A stretch of DNA of 6,880 nt from JAGOTP01 sp964359565 (GCA_964359565.1 CAYHTN010000067.1:1-6880), one strand, 5' to 3'. Positions 1 to 6,732 are shown, counted from the stretch's first letter. Numbers and translations: made by a program. The notes: a model not told the origin generated them from the sequence alone.

Positions 1-1908
1 TGTTTTGCCGATGCGCTGTGACGCTTCTCTGCCCTCACGGTTAAAAATACCTTTGGTGTAATACTCATAGAGATCGCCACGCAGGGATTTGCCGGGAAAG
101 AAAACGTCTTTCAATCCTTTAACACTTTTTCCATTAATTTTTAGACCGGAGTGTTGGAGAATACTCTTGCCTGACGGAAGAGGGTCTCCTTTCCAGACGA
201 AGGATCGTAATGAGTAACCAATAGGGTCGGAGAGAAAATCCTGCATCTGCCAGAAACGCCCGCGTGTTTTCCTGTCCGATCCATTAAATAAAGTGTCGCC
301 AGGACCTCTCGGTGCGAACCATTCGCGAGCGCGTGGAGTCATCTCGTTGATTCTTTTATCCACCGCTTCTTTCGCCTTTTGAATAGTTTTAAGACGAGTC
401 TTAGCCTCACCAACACGGGCAGAAGCCCCATCAAATTTCTGCTTGGCTTCGAAGTGAAGCTGTCTCGCTTCGGTTAACTTACGGGCCAGCTCTTCTCGTT
501 CCTTCTCCAAAGGAGAGAGTCTTCCTTCTATTTTTATTCTTTTGGCTTTAAGCCTTCCTAAACTTTTACGGACATCCGCTAATTGCTTCCGGTAATCATC
601 CCTTACCCACGATAATTTTTCCAGTTCCGCTTCAATGACCGCCACGTCCGGGTGACGTCCGATCACATTCCCACGAGTGGCCTCCAGGTCGACGCGTAGG
701 CTTTCAATTTCACCACGGACTGTACCAAGTTCAAAACCCTTTGAGTCGGATTTCTTCTTAATCTCGTTAAAGACTTGGCCCTTAGGTCCAAGAATATTTT
801 TATCCAAATCTTCGAGACGATTAACTTCTTCGCTCGTTAGACTTTCTCCTCTTAAACGCTTGGCTGATAGATCCCCTCGCTCACGGAGAAGTTCAGTAAA
901 TTCGCGTTTAACGTCTTCCCGCTGTTCCCTCAATCCTCCCGATCCCTCGAGTTCCTTCTTTAAAACATCCTCCGTCTGTCTCTTCGAAGCGAGAGCATCG
1001 ATCACTCTAACCCTCTCCTCGGCCAATTCCGGAGAAACCCCCGTCTTCTTTTCTTTGGTTAGCACGGCCTCTCTCGAAAGGACCATCTTTTCCCGATCGA
1101 GTAGCTCCTGCTCGGATTTTTCAGCGTAGGCGAGATTTTCCTCGACTTTAAGTTTCTCTCGTCGCAGGTCTGTGACATCACCTCTCTTTGATTGGATATC
1201 ATCAAGACCTATCTTCGTTCTCTCAAGCTGTGCCTTAGCTCGCCTCTCTTCAATCTTCGCTTCTGACAAACTATCAAAAGCCGTCTGCCTTTCCTCTTCC
1301 ACAGCGGCTAATTCGGCCAGTAGTCCTGAGCCGGATTTATCCGATCCGGGCTTAGATCCAATAAGCGCTGAGAGATCATCGGCCTGCATCTTAAGGCTTC
1401 GACTAGTTTCGCGCAAATAGCCGTATTGCTTGGCTTCTATTTTGTCGTATAAAATTTGATAAGAAAGGCTCTTGACGTTATTTTCAATTAAGTGGCCCCA
1501 ATTGTAGGGATTAATAAAATCAGAGTAATTGTAAGTGAGAAAATATTTACCTTCCTTACCGTAGTCCTTCCCTTGGAAACCATAACCAGTTTGGTAACCA
1601 GTACGCCAGGTCCCTTCTTCCCCGAGCCCTTCGCGCCGAGACTTTTCTTCGACGTCAGCGATTGTCTTGTGGAGGATGTCCCTCTCTTCTGTTCCTTCAG
1701 CGAAACCAAGTCCCGACTCAATCTTCCCAATGTACTCTTCGTCTCTTTCCCGCGCTCCTCCGAGACCCCAGTAGCGTCGGAGCTTAGTTGATTTATCTTT
1801 TTCAATTTGTTCGAGAAGCCAAGACATGGGGGAGCGTTCGTAAGCTTTCCTTGTAGACCGATCCGTCTGTCGATTCACCTTTTCTGAGGTTCTCGCTAGT
1901 TTGGCCAT
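1..1908 (-). CDS. Large coiled-coil protein, N-terminal 636 codons (3' end beyond the window)
   Basis: Reading the minus strand from the ATG at 1908, I find no in-frame stop through position 1, and an in-frame TAA at 1917-1915 just upstream fixes the start. The gene continues past the left edge. Residues 1-100 are basic and charged (begins MAKLARTSEKVNRQTD). Residues 101-138 are very rich in Tyr, Phe and Trp. About 190-525 is Glu/Lys/Arg/Leu-rich with heptad-like spacing, typical of long coiled coils, and is broken by Gly/Pro breaks near 183-195, 290-293, 322-325 and 372-378. Residues 526-636 look globular (FAPRGPGDTLFNG, FWQMQDFLSDPIGYSL). I see no signal peptide, no membrane segment, no cysteine and no nucleotide-binding motif. 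It is divergent from the VirB6-like gene across 77 bp, so a structural or scaffolding role near a secretion channel is possible but inferred. SMC-type ATPases are unlikely because no Walker A is present near the N terminus. The reading frame is certain; the function is unknown. Confidence 0.88.
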   Translation of the reverse strand, partial: MAKLARTSEKVNRQTDRSTRKAYERSPMSWLLEQIEKDKSTKLRRYWGLGGARERDEEYIGKIESGLGFAEGTEERDILHKTIADVEEKSRREGLGEEGTWRTGYQTGYGFQGKDYGKEGKYFLTYNYSDFINPYNWGHLIENNVKSLSYQILYDKIEAKQYGYLRETSRSLKMQADDLSALIGSKPGSDKSGSGLLAELAAVEEERQTAFDSLSEAKIEERRAKAQLERTKIGLDDIQSKRGDVTDLRREKLKVEENLAYAEKSEQELLDREKMVLSREAVLTKEKKTGVSPELAEERVRVIDALASKRQTEDVLKKELEGSGGLREQREDVKREFTELLRERGDLSAKRLRGESLTSEEVNRLEDLDKNILGPKGQVFNEIKKKSDSKGFELGTVRGEIESLRVDLEATRGNVIGRHPDVAVIEAELEKLSWVRDDYRKQLADVRKSLGRLKAKRIKIEGRLSPLEKEREELARKLTEARQLHFEAKQKFDGASARVGEAKTRLKTIQKAKEAVDKRINEMTPRAREWFAPRGPGDTLFNGSDRKTRGRFWQMQDFLSDPIGYSLRSFVWKGDPLPSGKSILQHSGLKINGKSVKGLKDVFFPGKSLRGDLYEYYTKGIFNREGREASQRIGKT

Positions 1909-1985
1909 AAAAATTTATAAGAGTTGACTCGCGGATAAATTTTATCATTTTATCTACTTGACTTCTATGGACCATAAGTTAAATA
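1909..1985. promoter_or_regulatory. Divergent intergenic promoter region
   Basis: This AT-rich 77-bp gap must carry the start signals for two diverging genes. Visible elements are two TTGACT boxes on the plus strand (1924-1929 and 1958-1963), each matching the -35 consensus at 5 of 6 bases. The second is followed after 16 bp by TAAATA (1980-1985), a weak -10. On the minus strand TATAAA lies at 1919-1914, a few bases before the ATG at 1908, without a good -35. A 13-bp palindrome GATAAATTTTATC sits at 1934-1946, and its right half TTTTATC is repeated at 1948-1954, so a repressor could bind both promoters at once. Exact promoter calls are tentative. Confidence 0.45.
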
Positions 1986-3248
1986 ATGAGATTAATGAGA
2001 AGAGTTACTGTTCCAGTCTTCATCCTCCTTTTATCCTTCAGCTTATTCACCACCACTTTAATAAGACCGGAGTTAGCTCACGCTGGTTTGATTGAAGACA
2101 TGCTGGCTATCGGCTCGGAAAACTTAGGAAAATACATGATGCAGCTCTTCGGATGGGGTGTGAACTCGGTACTTCATGGCCTAACCGGTTATGATATGTC
2201 TGGCCAGGTCGCCTATAATCCCAACGCTGATCTGACCGCTTTCCTTGGTAAATCGGTAGCCACACTGGCGATGAGCCCTCCGCCGATCCACACTAAAGAT
2301 TTCTTTGTTAATAAAGCCCTGGCCGATAACCTACTTGCTCCTAAGTCAGGTTTCGCTCAAACGGGCGGTGACTTAATCAAGGGGCAACCAGGAGATCCTT
2401 GGATTTTTGACCTTATTTGGAAAAACATGCGTAACATCAGTTACAGTTTTGTCATTGTCGTTATTGTTCTTACAGGACTTCTCGTTATGCTTAGTTATAA
2501 AACGGATCCGCGAACCACACTTAGTCTGATTGACTTTGTTCCGAAGTTAGCCATGAGCTTGATCATAATCACCTTCAGTTGGCCGATAGCGGGTATCTTC
2601 GTTGACTTAACCACCGTCCTTGCTAACGTCGGTTTCAAACTTCTAAATGGTTACGGCGATTTTAACGCTGTCTGGATCTTCTCACTCGGCGGCGGTATAG
2701 CTCTCACGTTCGGAGGAGTTATTGCGTCTGTTTTCACGGGTGGTTGGTCTCTAATTGCTACGGTGGTCGGACTGATTGTCCTTATCACAGCCGTCGCATA
2801 CATTATAGCCATCATCTCTGCTTTCGTCGCTCTTATTAAAAGATGGCTCTCAATGGTTTTATTAGCTGCTTTCGCTCCTATCATCTTCCTCTGGGGAAGT
2901 CTGCCCGGCCAAGAAGAAACTTTGCAGGCATGGTTTAAAAGTATGATTGTTTCTGCTCTTACCTTCCCCGCCGCCGGACTAATACTCTACCTCGCCACTA
3001 AACTTACTCCGATCGCCGGTAAAGACTTCCCTAAACCACCTCTCGCGTATCCCATCATCGGAGAGTCGGTCCTTCTTCCCTTGCTTTCACCAATTGTTTC
3101 GGTGGTGCTCGTTTTTCTAATTGCTTCCATTCCCTCTGTTCTCGAAGAGTTTATTGATGTCAAAGCACCGAGAGCTCTAGGTGATGTTGGCAAGCAAGTT
3201 GGTAAGATGGCTGCTTCCCTCCCCTTCATTGGTGCCGCCATGAAATAG
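1986..3248 (+). CDS. VirB6/TrbL-like polytopic membrane protein of a type IV secretion-type system
   Basis: The 420-residue protein begins with a signal peptide: basic residues (MRLMRR), a hydrophobic stretch at about 9-26, and an AHA-G cleavage motif after residue 33. A non-membrane, probably exported region of about 115 residues follows (34-150). Membrane segments then lie near 151-170, 183-208, 229-250, 254-284, 287-304, 317-337 and 355-378, with a short basic C-terminal tail (KAPRALGDVGKQVGK). The block KTDPRTTLSLIDFVPKLAMS followed by IIITFSWPIAGIFVDL, and the later RWLSMVLLAAFAPIIFLWG leading to a W-F-K helix, resemble the arrangement in divergent VirB6/TrbL inner-membrane channel proteins. 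This is by recall of the family pattern, not by a search. No cysteine is present. The start could be the ATG at 1986 or the one at 1995 (MRRVTVPVF); neither has a clear Shine-Dalgarno site. No other secretion genes (VirB4 ATPase, coupling protein) are inside the window, so membership of a complete system is inferred. Confidence 0.7.
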   Translation: MRLMRRVTVPVFILLLSFSLFTTTLIRPELAHAGLIEDMLAIGSENLGKYMMQLFGWGVNSVLHGLTGYDMSGQVAYNPNADLTAFLGKSVATLAMSPPPIHTKDFFVNKALADNLLAPKSGFAQTGGDLIKGQPGDPWIFDLIWKNMRNISYSFVIVVIVLTGLLVMLSYKTDPRTTLSLIDFVPKLAMSLIIITFSWPIAGIFVDLTTVLANVGFKLLNGYGDFNAVWIFSLGGGIALTFGGVIASVFTGGWSLIATVVGLIVLITAVAYIIAIISAFVALIKRWLSMVLLAAFAPIIFLWGSLPGQEETLQAWFKSMIVSALTFPAAGLILYLATKLTPIAGKDFPKPPLAYPIIGESVLLPLLSPIVSVVLVFLIASIPSVLEEFIDVKAPRALGDVGKQVGKMAASLPFIGAAMK

Positions 3249-3253
3249 GCAAC

Positions 3254-3292
3254 AAAAAACGGGAGCGGTAAGTTTCCTTAACCGCCCCCGTT
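3254..3292 (-). terminator. Intrinsic terminator of the minus-strand operon
   Basis: The hairpin pairs 3258-3263 with 3287-3292 (AACGGG/CCCGTT) and 3265-3269 with 3281-3285 (GCGGT/ACCGC), with one A/C mismatch between them, a one-base bulge and a TTTC loop at 3273-3276. Read on the minus strand the stem is followed at once by six T residues (complement of 3254-3259), which is the classic rho-independent form for the gene ending at 3326. On the plus strand no T tract follows, so for the gene ending at 3248 it is at best a weak terminator or an RNA 3'-end stabiliser. Confidence 0.82.
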
Positions 3293-3315
3293 GGGGCACT
3301 TCCCCTCTCAACCAT

Positions 3316-3349
3316 CTAAGGTCTTTTAGAGATTAATCCAAAACCTTAG
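3316..3349 (-). repeat. 7-bp inverted repeat around a stop codon
   Basis: CTAAGGT (3316-3322) and ACCTTAG (3343-3349) are perfect inverted arms separated by 20 bases. The loop holds the last codons and the TAA stop (3328-3326) of the 282-residue gene. It lies 23 bp before the intrinsic terminator in the direction of transcription. It could be a second, weak hairpin at the 3' end of the operon mRNA. A 7-bp match with a 20-base loop is close to what chance allows. Confidence 0.3.
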
Positions 3350-4174
3350 GGAAGGGATTGCTAACGTAGCGAAGGTCCAGAACATCAAAGCGACCAAGGC
3401 TGCGAATAACAGAGATGCGACGATGAGGTAAGCTCCGAAAGCCCAATCAAGTGCTCGTGGATCTTGCCTCGAAAACCACCGACCTCTTAATCCAAATAGC
3501 TCTAAGACAGCTCCGATGAAGCCCACGATTGTAATCAGTGGGCCAGGGGCACCAGAGTCGTCTTTCGAAGCGTAGCCTGGTTTATGGAAGATAATCTCGC
3601 GTAGCACCTTACGGTGCAAGATCGCGGCTAGAACCGCGGGTAACGCGAATGTCATCACCAAAATCCCAATGCCTGAATCGATACGTGCCCGTTCAGTCAT
3701 ACAGGCGATGTCTCGTATCGTAAAGCAAACGCCGCCGGGAACAACTATTCCCATCCTCTGATGCGACCAGAGGAAGAAGGGAATAGCAACAAGAACCAGC
3801 ATCCCCACTAATACCGGCGAGGTCATATTCTCGATCGGTAATGGCAGATCAGCTAACATAGCTTTAATCAGCCAATCCAGCATCTGATTCTGGAATCGAC
3901 CCTCGGGGTTTTCCGGTTGCTTAGCGAAAATCAACCAGGCCAATGTACCGAAGGGAACGGAGAAGGCGAATACCTGCCACTCCCAACTCCCGTAGATAAA
4001 CTTGGTAATCCAAGCCAGCGACGCCCCCGAGATAATCCCGAAACTCACCGCCGCCCCGAGACGCACAATTGCGAACCAAAGCGTCATCGGTGAAGGTGGT
4101 GCCACTTTCCTGCCTGAGGTACCATCAAGTGCCACCGTCGGTCTGTGGATCTGATCATCTTGTATTTTAGGCAT
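3326..4174 (-). CDS. Multi-pass membrane protein of unknown function, second gene of operon
   Basis: This 282-residue protein is not one I recognise. A hydrophilic 30-residue N terminus without a signal peptide precedes hydrophobic stretches near 31-60, 64-84, 119-136, 167-187 and 243-271, with a weaker one at 211-228. That gives five or six membrane passes. The loops at 85-118 and 188-210 are charged and amphipathic (WLIKAMLADLPLPIENM; RKVLREIIFHKPGYASKDD). Two cysteines, C150 and C158, flank a short FTIRDIA segment. Its ATG lies inside the end of the 768-residue gene (8-nt overlap, ATGCCTAA) and has its own strong GGAGG site six bases upstream, so the two proteins are probably made in a coupled, near-stoichiometric way. 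It could be a membrane anchor or channel for the upstream product; no family motif supports a sharper statement. Confidence 0.85.
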   Translation of the reverse strand: MPKIQDDQIHRPTVALDGTSGRKVAPPSPMTLWFAIVRLGAAVSFGIISGASLAWITKFIYGSWEWQVFAFSVPFGTLAWLIFAKQPENPEGRFQNQMLDWLIKAMLADLPLPIENMTSPVLVGMLVLVAIPFFLWSHQRMGIVVPGGVCFTIRDIACMTERARIDSGIGILVMTFALPAVLAAILHRKVLREIIFHKPGYASKDDSGAPGPLITIVGFIGAVLELFGLRGRWFSRQDPRALDWAFGAYLIVASLLFAALVALMFWTFATLAIPSLRFWINL

Positions 4175-6473
4175 TGTGGACCTCCTTTTCTTCCACTAAC
4201 CTCTTGACTCGCGATTCGAATTCATCAGCGAGGCCATCCCACATGCCACCGTAAGTCGCGTGGCGTAGTTGTCCTAAGATGACTTTAGATAGTGACCACT
4301 TCTCACTCCAGATCAGGTCTTTAGTCACCTCCCAGATCGTTTCTAGCTCTTTGCGATAGGTATCAGGGGCGTTAGCAAGTATTCCACCCTTACCATTTTC
4401 CTGAGCCCCGCCATCCCACCTATGCCCTAAGACAAAGGCAGCAGGGATACCTCCCGTTACCAAGCTGTAATCGTCAGATCGAATGCGATCCTGAGGACCA
4501 GTTTTTTCTATCTTCTGATCAGGTGTCAGAGGATGTAAAATCATCCCCTCAACTTTCCGTGATCTTTTATCATGCAGAGGTCCTTGGTTGACCATACCCA
4601 TGCATAGGTCAATGATCGTATAACGCGCGTTAGGCGTCATTAGGAACCAGAGCGGCGACTTCGCCAACTGGTCCCACGGCTTAGGATCACGATTATTGTT
4701 GATGATCCAAGCCACCATGGCTTGGTAAACGTCATTCAACAACGCTTTCATCAACAGAGCCGGGATGCCCTTGCCGGGAGTGGCGCTGTAGCCGTGAATC
4801 GGCTTGGTACACCGATTTGCGACTCTCTCGACGTTGTACGCGGCTTGATCGCCGGTACGCATTTCCCAGTCGGCTCCGACGAAGCGAAACCACATCATCA
4901 TCCCTCTACGATGCTTGAAGTAAAAGTACGGATTGCCTAGGAAACCTAGGGCCGCTTTTTCATCCAAGCCTCCGCGTCTCGAAACGATGCCGATCTCTTT
5001 CTCGATGATCCTATCGATCTGATCGAGAAGAGCGTCACGCTTCGCGTCCCGCATTGCCGGGGCAAAGTCGTAGAGAGCTGAACTACCCGTGGGATCGAAG
5101 AGCTTTTCTACATCGTCCTTCGATCCTCTCTGCCAGCCAACTTGGACGCTGAAGCGGCGCAAGAGACTGTAGTCCGCCACGAGGCGTCCGGCCTGTTCAA
5201 ACCGCTGGATTAGTTTCGGTTGTGTTTCCACATCCATGGGATGAGCGGCAGGGTCATCAACAACCGCGTGCGGTAGAAGTTTTTTAGCTCCCCTATCGTA
5301 CAGGTTAGAGATGACGGCGGTGATGATCTCCAACGAATCGGAGAGTCTCATTTCATCCGGCTTGATCCGATGGGCGTATTTATCCACGCCCTGAAACCGC
5401 GGATCGAGACCGCAGTACTGGACACGCTTTTCGTTGGGCAACGTCGGGAAGCCCACTCCGCCTAAACCGAAAGCCGGCGCGTGACCGTGAGCCGCCCGAA
5501 TCGGATCCGTCGCGGGATTAATCCCCGCTGCGGGTGTATCGATCCACGGACTGCGGTGCGCCGCCAGTAAAATGTTCTGGCTGGGATCCGGCACCCCGTC
5601 GGCGCCGATCACCCCGTACTTACTCGGACTCATTCCGCTAGGACAACCCATCGCTGACGCGGCGATGAAACCCAGAAGAGCCATTTCATCACTGCTTAAG
5701 GCTCCACAGTTGGCCGAGAAGCCTTTCATCATCTCCAGGACGTCCTTCCGTGTTAGAAGAATGTCCAAGAAATTAACCCGTCCGGGCTCGCCGTAGTTCC
5801 GCCAGTGAAGGCGTAAACCTAAGGCGGCGGCGAGTGCTACTTGTTCGATGAGAACATTGTCACTCAACGCCCAAAGTATGCCGCCCGAAGAATAAACCAA
5901 CCCGCGGGCAATAGCAAAACTTAACGGCAGTTTCACGAAGAGTTCGTAGGGACTGCCATCTCTATTTCGCGGCTGATCGCCGCGATTACAGGTTACGCCG
6001 TCTTCGACAAACTGCGCTTCGCCGAAATACACCGGTAGGAAGTTTACGTCCTCACCGTTGATCTTCGGACAGAGCCTTTGCGTTTCCGCGTCGGCCATGA
6101 TCCCGAAGAAAATCCGGCCGGCATTCATGCCACCGACGTTGTAGCGAAAGCCGTGCTCCGCTATCTGACCGGCTCTCCACAGTTCAGCCTTATTTGCAAA
6201 GCGGCCGAACTTCATTGTGTTCCTGATGTTGACCATCGCCCCGGCGATTTCAAACATCAATTCACCCTTGGGCGCGATCAATGGATTTCCCAGAGGATCT
6301 AGTGCGTCCCTGGTATCCTTTAGCACCGCGTGCCGGCCGGTAATCAAGACTGTTTTCGGCACGACGACGTCGAACGAGGCGAACGGTTCGAAACCGGTCG
6401 CGAACACGTCCGGCACCTCCCAAAGGAATTCCTTTGAGAGGAGGCGATCCTGAACTAAAACTAAGTTTGCCAT
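4167..6473 (-). CDS. 768-residue protein of unknown function, first gene of operon
   Basis: A complete open frame starts at the ATG at 6473 (MANLVLVQDRLLSKEF), placed five bases after a strong AAAGGAGG. No signal peptide is present and I see no certain membrane helix. The most hydrophobic part is residues ~182-222 (LSFAIARGLVYSSGGILWAL and the following Ala/Leu-rich stretch), which may be buried rather than membrane-spanning. Landmarks are a Gly-rich, aromatic segment near 98-130 (GFRYNVGGMNAGRIFFGIMA), a Pro/Gly/Ala-rich loop region at about 275-345, an acidic and basic helical part at about 450-500 (DAKRDALLDQIDRIIEKEIG), and a Trp-rich C terminus (WEVTKDLIWSEKWSLSK, YGGMWDGLADEFE). Seven scattered cysteines do not form an obvious zinc motif. 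There is no genuine Walker A, so it is not a VirB4- or VirD4-type ATPase. A large structural or enzymatic component, possibly of a mobile element, is conceivable, but I assign no function. The stop overlaps the start of the 282-residue gene. Confidence 0.92.
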   Translation of the reverse strand: MANLVLVQDRLLSKEFLWEVPDVFATGFEPFASFDVVVPKTVLITGRHAVLKDTRDALDPLGNPLIAPKGELMFEIAGAMVNIRNTMKFGRFANKAELWRAGQIAEHGFRYNVGGMNAGRIFFGIMADAETQRLCPKINGEDVNFLPVYFGEAQFVEDGVTCNRGDQPRNRDGSPYELFVKLPLSFAIARGLVYSSGGILWALSDNVLIEQVALAAALGLRLHWRNYGEPGRVNFLDILLTRKDVLEMMKGFSANCGALSSDEMALLGFIAASAMGCPSGMSPSKYGVIGADGVPDPSQNILLAAHRSPWIDTPAAGINPATDPIRAAHGHAPAFGLGGVGFPTLPNEKRVQYCGLDPRFQGVDKYAHRIKPDEMRLSDSLEIITAVISNLYDRGAKKLLPHAVVDDPAAHPMDVETQPKLIQRFEQAGRLVADYSLLRRFSVQVGWQRGSKDDVEKLFDPTGSSALYDFAPAMRDAKRDALLDQIDRIIEKEIGIVSRRGGLDEKAALGFLGNPYFYFKHRRGMMMWFRFVGADWEMRTGDQAAYNVERVANRCTKPIHGYSATPGKGIPALLMKALLNDVYQAMVAWIINNNRDPKPWDQLAKSPLWFLMTPNARYTIIDLCMGMVNQGPLHDKRSRKVEGMILHPLTPDQKIEKTGPQDRIRSDDYSLVTGGIPAAFVLGHRWDGGAQENGKGGILANAPDTYRKELETIWEVTKDLIWSEKWSLSKVILGQLRHATYGGMWDGLADEFESRVKRLVEEKEVHNA
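4181..4189 (-). promoter_or_regulatory. Strong ribosome binding site inside the upstream gene
   Basis: AAAAGGAGG reads on the minus strand at 4189-4181, with six bases (TCCACA) before the ATG at 4174. It lies within the last codons of the 768-residue gene, where it encodes part of KEV. It fixes the start of the 282-residue gene and supports translational coupling. Confidence 0.9.
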
Positions 6474-6478
6474 GGTAT

Positions 6479-6486
6479 CCTCCTTT
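6479..6486 (-). promoter_or_regulatory. Strong ribosome binding site of the 768-residue gene
   Basis: AAAGGAGG on the minus strand at 6486-6479 precedes the ATG at 6473 by five bases (ATACC). It settles the start. A CATAAT (6497-6492) just upstream resembles a -10 box but has no -35 at the right distance and would start the RNA at about the ribosome site, so I do not call it a promoter. Confidence 0.92.
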
Positions 6487-6516
6487 TGTGGATTATGGCT
6501 TTCTTTAAGATTGGGC

Positions 6517-6580
6517 CACCCTGAAGGTGTACCCCAACGTCGAACCCTAAAGGACTACCGAAAAGTCCACCTTCAGGGTG
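6517..6580. repeat. Inverted repeat, copy 1 (13-bp arms, 38-bp spacer)
   Basis: CACCCTGAAGGTG (6517-6529) and its exact reverse complement CACCTTCAGGGTG (6568-6580) enclose 38 bases. Inside, GACT (6553-6556) and AGTC (6564-6567) can form a small inner stem stacked on the outer one. Each arm is itself a quasi-palindrome (CACC..GGTG), so a protein dimer could bind each arm separately. In the operon mRNA the hairpin would end about 30 nt before the ribosome binding site. No T tract follows on either strand, so it is not an obvious terminator. Confidence 0.88.
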
Positions 6581-6588
6581 AGTAGACG

Positions 6589-6603
6589 ATTTTCCTGGAA
6601 AAT
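6589..6603. repeat. 15-bp perfect palindrome
   Basis: ATTTTCCTGGAAAAT is symmetric about T6596, with seven paired positions on each side. It lies 8 bp from inverted repeat copy 1. The form suits a dimeric regulator site; no known operator consensus is recognised. Confidence 0.5.
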
Positions 6604-6607
6604 TTTC

Positions 6608-6622
6608 GGCGTTTTTGACGCC
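6608..6622 (+). other. Small GC hairpin followed by T-rich bases
   Basis: GGCGT (6608-6612) pairs with ACGCC (6618-6622) around a TTTTG loop, and TTTCT follows on the plus strand. It resembles a very short terminator for a transcript reading left to right, but the five-pair stem and interrupted T run make this weak. On the minus strand the stem is followed by GAAAATTTT. Confidence 0.3.
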
Positions 6623-6626
6623 TTTC

Positions 6627-6707
6627 TCAATTGTCAATTCTCAATTGAATTCAGGTGTTCCAAACGCACCTTCTTTTTGTCAATATTCAATTGTCATTCA
6701 ATTGTCA
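6627..6707. repeat. Array of TCAATTGTCA short repeats
   Basis: TCAATTGTCA occurs exactly at 6627-6636, 6687-6696 and 6698-6707, with a partial TCAATTG at 6641-6647. The last two belong to an exact 11-bp tandem repeat, TTCAATTGTCA twice, at 6686-6707. On a longer scale, 6631-6647 and 6677-6693 match at 15 of 17 bases. The 11-bp spacing is about one helical turn, so bound proteins would sit on one face. On the minus strand the units create TTGACA boxes, so the array may overlap the operon promoter as an operator; iterons of an origin are the alternative. Confidence 0.65.
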
Positions 6708-6732
6708 ACGTACTTTTATAAACACCCAGCCT

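Noticed and set aside
677..1805. Open frames at 677-1129 (+), 1172-1420 (+), 1492-1791 (+) and 1488-1805 (-)
   Set aside because: They lie inside the unbroken 636-codon minus-strand frame. The plus-strand ones have Ser/Arg/Leu-rich products typical of the antisense of a Glu/Lys/Arg-rich coiled coil, and none has a ribosome site or a plausible start context.
2651..3241. Minus-strand open frames inside the VirB6-like gene
   Set aside because: They are antisense shadows of a gene whose product has a coherent signal peptide and membrane helices; the shadow products show no such pattern.
4770..4800. Walker A-like GYSATPGKG in the 768-residue protein
   Set aside because: The spacing is wrong for GxxxxGK[ST] and Lys is followed by Gly, not Ser or Thr. 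No Walker B follows, so an ATPase call is not supported.
4722..6453. Plus-strand open frames of 72-78 codons inside the 768-residue gene
   Set aside because: They overlap a clean 768-codon gene with a strong ribosome site, have low-complexity products, and two of them overlap each other.
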